Source of the DNA: Bradyrhizobium sp. BRP22
GTDB lineage: Bacteria > Pseudomonadota > Alphaproteobacteria > Rhizobiales > Xanthobacteraceae
Reading direction: 5' to 3'
DNA: 64,000 nucleotides
NCBI RefSeq assembly: GCF_020194175.1
Contig: NZ_JADYVX010000006.1
Coordinates: forward strand, 1 to 64,000
Both the position numbers and the translations under genes were made by a program. Below the pieces are notes generated by a model that was not told where the DNA came from, made no database searches, and worked only from the letters and a program-made list of their open reading frames with translations. The stretch's first letter is position 1, and every line of letters begins with the position of its first letter. Of this stretch, positions 62,625-64,000 are shown piece after piece.

Positions 62625-63671
62625 GTGGCAAACGACTTTCTTTCCAAACTGACCGTCGGCATCTTCGATCATTTGGACGATGATGGCCGTGATCTGGCCC
62701 AGCAATACGCCGATCGCCTGACGCTGACAGAGGCATACGACCGCCTCGGCTTCCATGCATATCATATCGCGGAACATCACTGCACGCCGCATGGGAGAGG
62801 TCCGTCGCCGAACCTGTTCCTGTCGAGCGTTGCCCCGCGTACAAGGCGCCTTCGTCTCGGCCCGCTGGTGATGCTGCTTAACCTGTACCACCCATTACGA
62901 GCGATCGAAGAGATCTGCATGCTCGACCATTTGAGCGGCGGCAGGCTCGAACTGGGCATAGGGCGCGGCGCTCTTCCCGTCGAACTGGGTTACTTTGGTG
63001 TTGCTCCGGACGCGGCGCAGGAACGGTACGTAGAGGCAAGCGAGATCATCTTCGATGCCATGAGAGGCGGCACGCTGTCGCATCACGGACGCTATTTCGA
63101 GCTGAACGATGTTCCCTTGACGCTGCTTCCCAAGCAGCGTCCTCATCCGCCGATGTGGATTGCCGCCGGTCGGCCCGAGTCGGCCGCCTGGGCGGCTGCA
63201 AACGGCGCCAACATTGCGTGCGTAGGACCTGCGTCCTCCGTGCGCGGAGTTACCGATGCGTTCCGTCTGCATCGAGCCCAGATTCGCAACGCGGGCACTC
63301 GAAGCCCATTCATCGGACTTGTGCGCGCGGTGGTGATCGCACATTCCCACGACCAGGCCGTTTCACTCGCCGCGCCCGCCTACGAACGATGGCTCGCCAG
63401 CTTCAAGTTTCTGTACGATCTCAATGGTCTGTCCACACCACCATTTCTGCCGTTGACGTTCGAGGCTGCGGTCGAAAGCGAATTGTGTGTGGTCGGGACG
63501 GCGGCTTCGGTGCGAGACGCCGTTCTCGATCAGGTGGAAAAGGCGGGCGCCAACTATCTCCTGTGCCAGGTGGCATTTGGCAACCTGCCGCTGGACGCTT
63601 CGCTCTACACCGCGACGGCAATCCAGTCCGAGCTCATGGGTGATCTTTCGAGGAAGATTGTTGCGACGTAA
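62625..63671 (+). CDS. LLM-class flavin-dependent oxidoreductase
   Basis: 348 residues of the bacterial luciferase-like fold: LTVGIFDHLDDDGRDLAQQY, FHAYHIAEHHCTPHGRGPSP, APRTRRLRLGPLVMLLNLYH and LDHLSGGRLELGIGRGALPV. AGGAGG at 62613-62618 fixes the GTG start at 62625; a longer open frame upstream is Arg-rich noise. Such enzymes use FMNH2 supplied by a separate reductase. Substrate unknown. The upstream neighbour is divergent. Confidence 0.85.
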   Translation: MANDFLSKLTVGIFDHLDDDGRDLAQQYADRLTLTEAYDRLGFHAYHIAEHHCTPHGRGPSPNLFLSSVAPRTRRLRLGPLVMLLNLYHPLRAIEEICMLDHLSGGRLELGIGRGALPVELGYFGVAPDAAQERYVEASEIIFDAMRGGTLSHHGRYFELNDVPLTLLPKQRPHPPMWIAAGRPESAAWAAANGANIACVGPASSVRGVTDAFRLHRAQIRNAGTRSPFIGLVRAVVIAHSHDQAVSLAAPAYERWLASFKFLYDLNGLSTPPFLPLTFEAAVESELCVVGTAASVRDAVLDQVEKAGANYLLCQVAFGNLPLDASLYTATAIQSELMGDLSRKIVAT

Positions 63672-63726
63672 TCACCGGCTGATTGATGCCCAGGCAGCGA
63701 ATGCGTTCGCACGAATCTGCGCTTTA

Positions 63727-63753
63727 GCCACTCACGCGAGACTCGTGAGTGGC
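63727..63753. terminator. perfect 10-bp hairpin at the 3' end of the Lrp gene
   Basis: GCCACTCACG (63727-63736), loop CGAGACT, CGTGAGTGGC (63744-63753). It overlaps the last codons and stop of the Lrp-type gene. It can serve as a bidirectional 3' end between convergent genes. There is no U-tract, so it may be only an RNA-stabilising hairpin. Confidence 0.5.
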
Positions 63754-64000
63754 AGTTCGGTGGTCGACTTGATCTGCTCCATCGTGAACATCGACGAGAC
63801 GTCGTGCAGGTCGATCTTTGCGATCAATCGCTGATAAAGATCGTCATAGGCACGGATGTCGGATACCACGGCGCGGATCAGATAGTCGACGTCGCCGCTC
63901 AAGCGGTAGAAGTCCACGACCTCCGGAAAACCGGTGACGATCTTGCGGAATTTCTGCGCCCATTCCGCATTGTGCTGGTTGGTCTTGACCGCAATGAAAA
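63732..64000 (-). CDS. Lrp/AsnC-family regulator (3' part; runs off the right edge)
   Basis: The visible 89 residues are the ligand-binding RAM domain of Lrp/AsnC proteins: FIAVKTNQHNAEWAQKFRKI, VTGFPEVVDFYRLSGDVDYL and IRAVVSDIRAYDDLYQRLIA. The N-terminal helix-turn-helix lies beyond the window. These feast/famine regulators respond to amino acids. It is convergent with the LLM gene, so it need not control it. The stop at 63732-63734 lies inside a hairpin. Confidence 0.82.
   Translation of the reverse strand, partial: FIAVKTNQHNAEWAQKFRKIVTGFPEVVDFYRLSGDVDYLIRAVVSDIRAYDDLYQRLIAKIDLHDVSSMFTMEQIKSTTELPLTSLA

Overview
This window looks like chromosome of a high-GC alphaproteobacterium. A Bradyrhizobium/Rhodopseudomonas/Afipia-type Rhizobiales member fits best. 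The reasons are the consistently GC-rich third codon positions, an alphaproteobacterial SOS box (GTTC-N7-GTTC) in front of dinB, and the mix of TRAP, Bug/TctC, Liv-type and NitT/TauT-type transporters with molybdenum hydroxylases. This is inferred from gene content; no rRNA or tRNA gene was seen to confirm it.

Layout. 1-4.2 kb is decayed DNA: the 3' half of an IS701-type transposase, truncated TRAP dctP and dctM pieces, an out-of-frame chimeric amidase and an integrase remnant beside GTGCACACG repeats. 4.2-21.7 kb is the most interesting block: a NitT/TauT-type ABC operon, a maleylacetoacetate/maleylpyruvate-isomerase-like GST, a small dimeric alpha-beta-barrel protein, a 955-residue Rieske oxygenase with its own Rieske ferredoxin and ferredoxin reductase fused in front, its small subunit, a MarR regulator, a complete TRAP transporter (DctP-Q-M), an amidase, and a three-gene molybdenum hydroxylase whose iron-sulfur subunit carries a CoxG domain. 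The same short imperfect palindrome (core TACTGACTAATAT) lies at six promoters in this block and at the decayed copy near 2.05 kb, so I propose one MarR-controlled catabolic regulon. 22.0-26.3 kb holds a Bug-type binding protein, a two-subunit molybdenum hydroxylase and a ModA-like protein without signal peptide. 26.5-31.2 kb has an Mfd-like translocase, an unknown gene and an XRE-cupin regulator.

31.4-37.0 kb (minus strand) is a RidA-RidA-sugar-type ABC transporter-CopG-DUF1989 operon. 37.2-47.0 kb is a GntR regulator divergent from a ten-gene operon: isochorismatase-like hydrolase, FAH-family protein, polysaccharide-deacetylase-fold hydrolase, five Liv-type ABC genes, ACMSD-like amidohydrolase and a second deacetylase-fold hydrolase. 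Together these resemble an uptake and ring-opening pathway for a cyclic amide or imide, or a related N-containing compound. Two TGTATACA sites in the divergent gap are probable GntR operators.

47.1-64.0 kb is more ordinary: alpha/beta hydrolase, DUF3300 (frameshifted)/DUF2950 cell-envelope genes, a YiaVW-like HlyD/DUF3302 pair, ppk2, dinB with SOS box, a Trp/Gly/Pro-repeat secreted protein, YbaN, an orphan ABC binding protein, an acetolactate-synthase-like enzyme, a luciferase-like oxidoreductase, and an Lrp/AsnC regulator cut by the right edge. No CRISPR array, tRNA, rRNA or intact mobile element was found.
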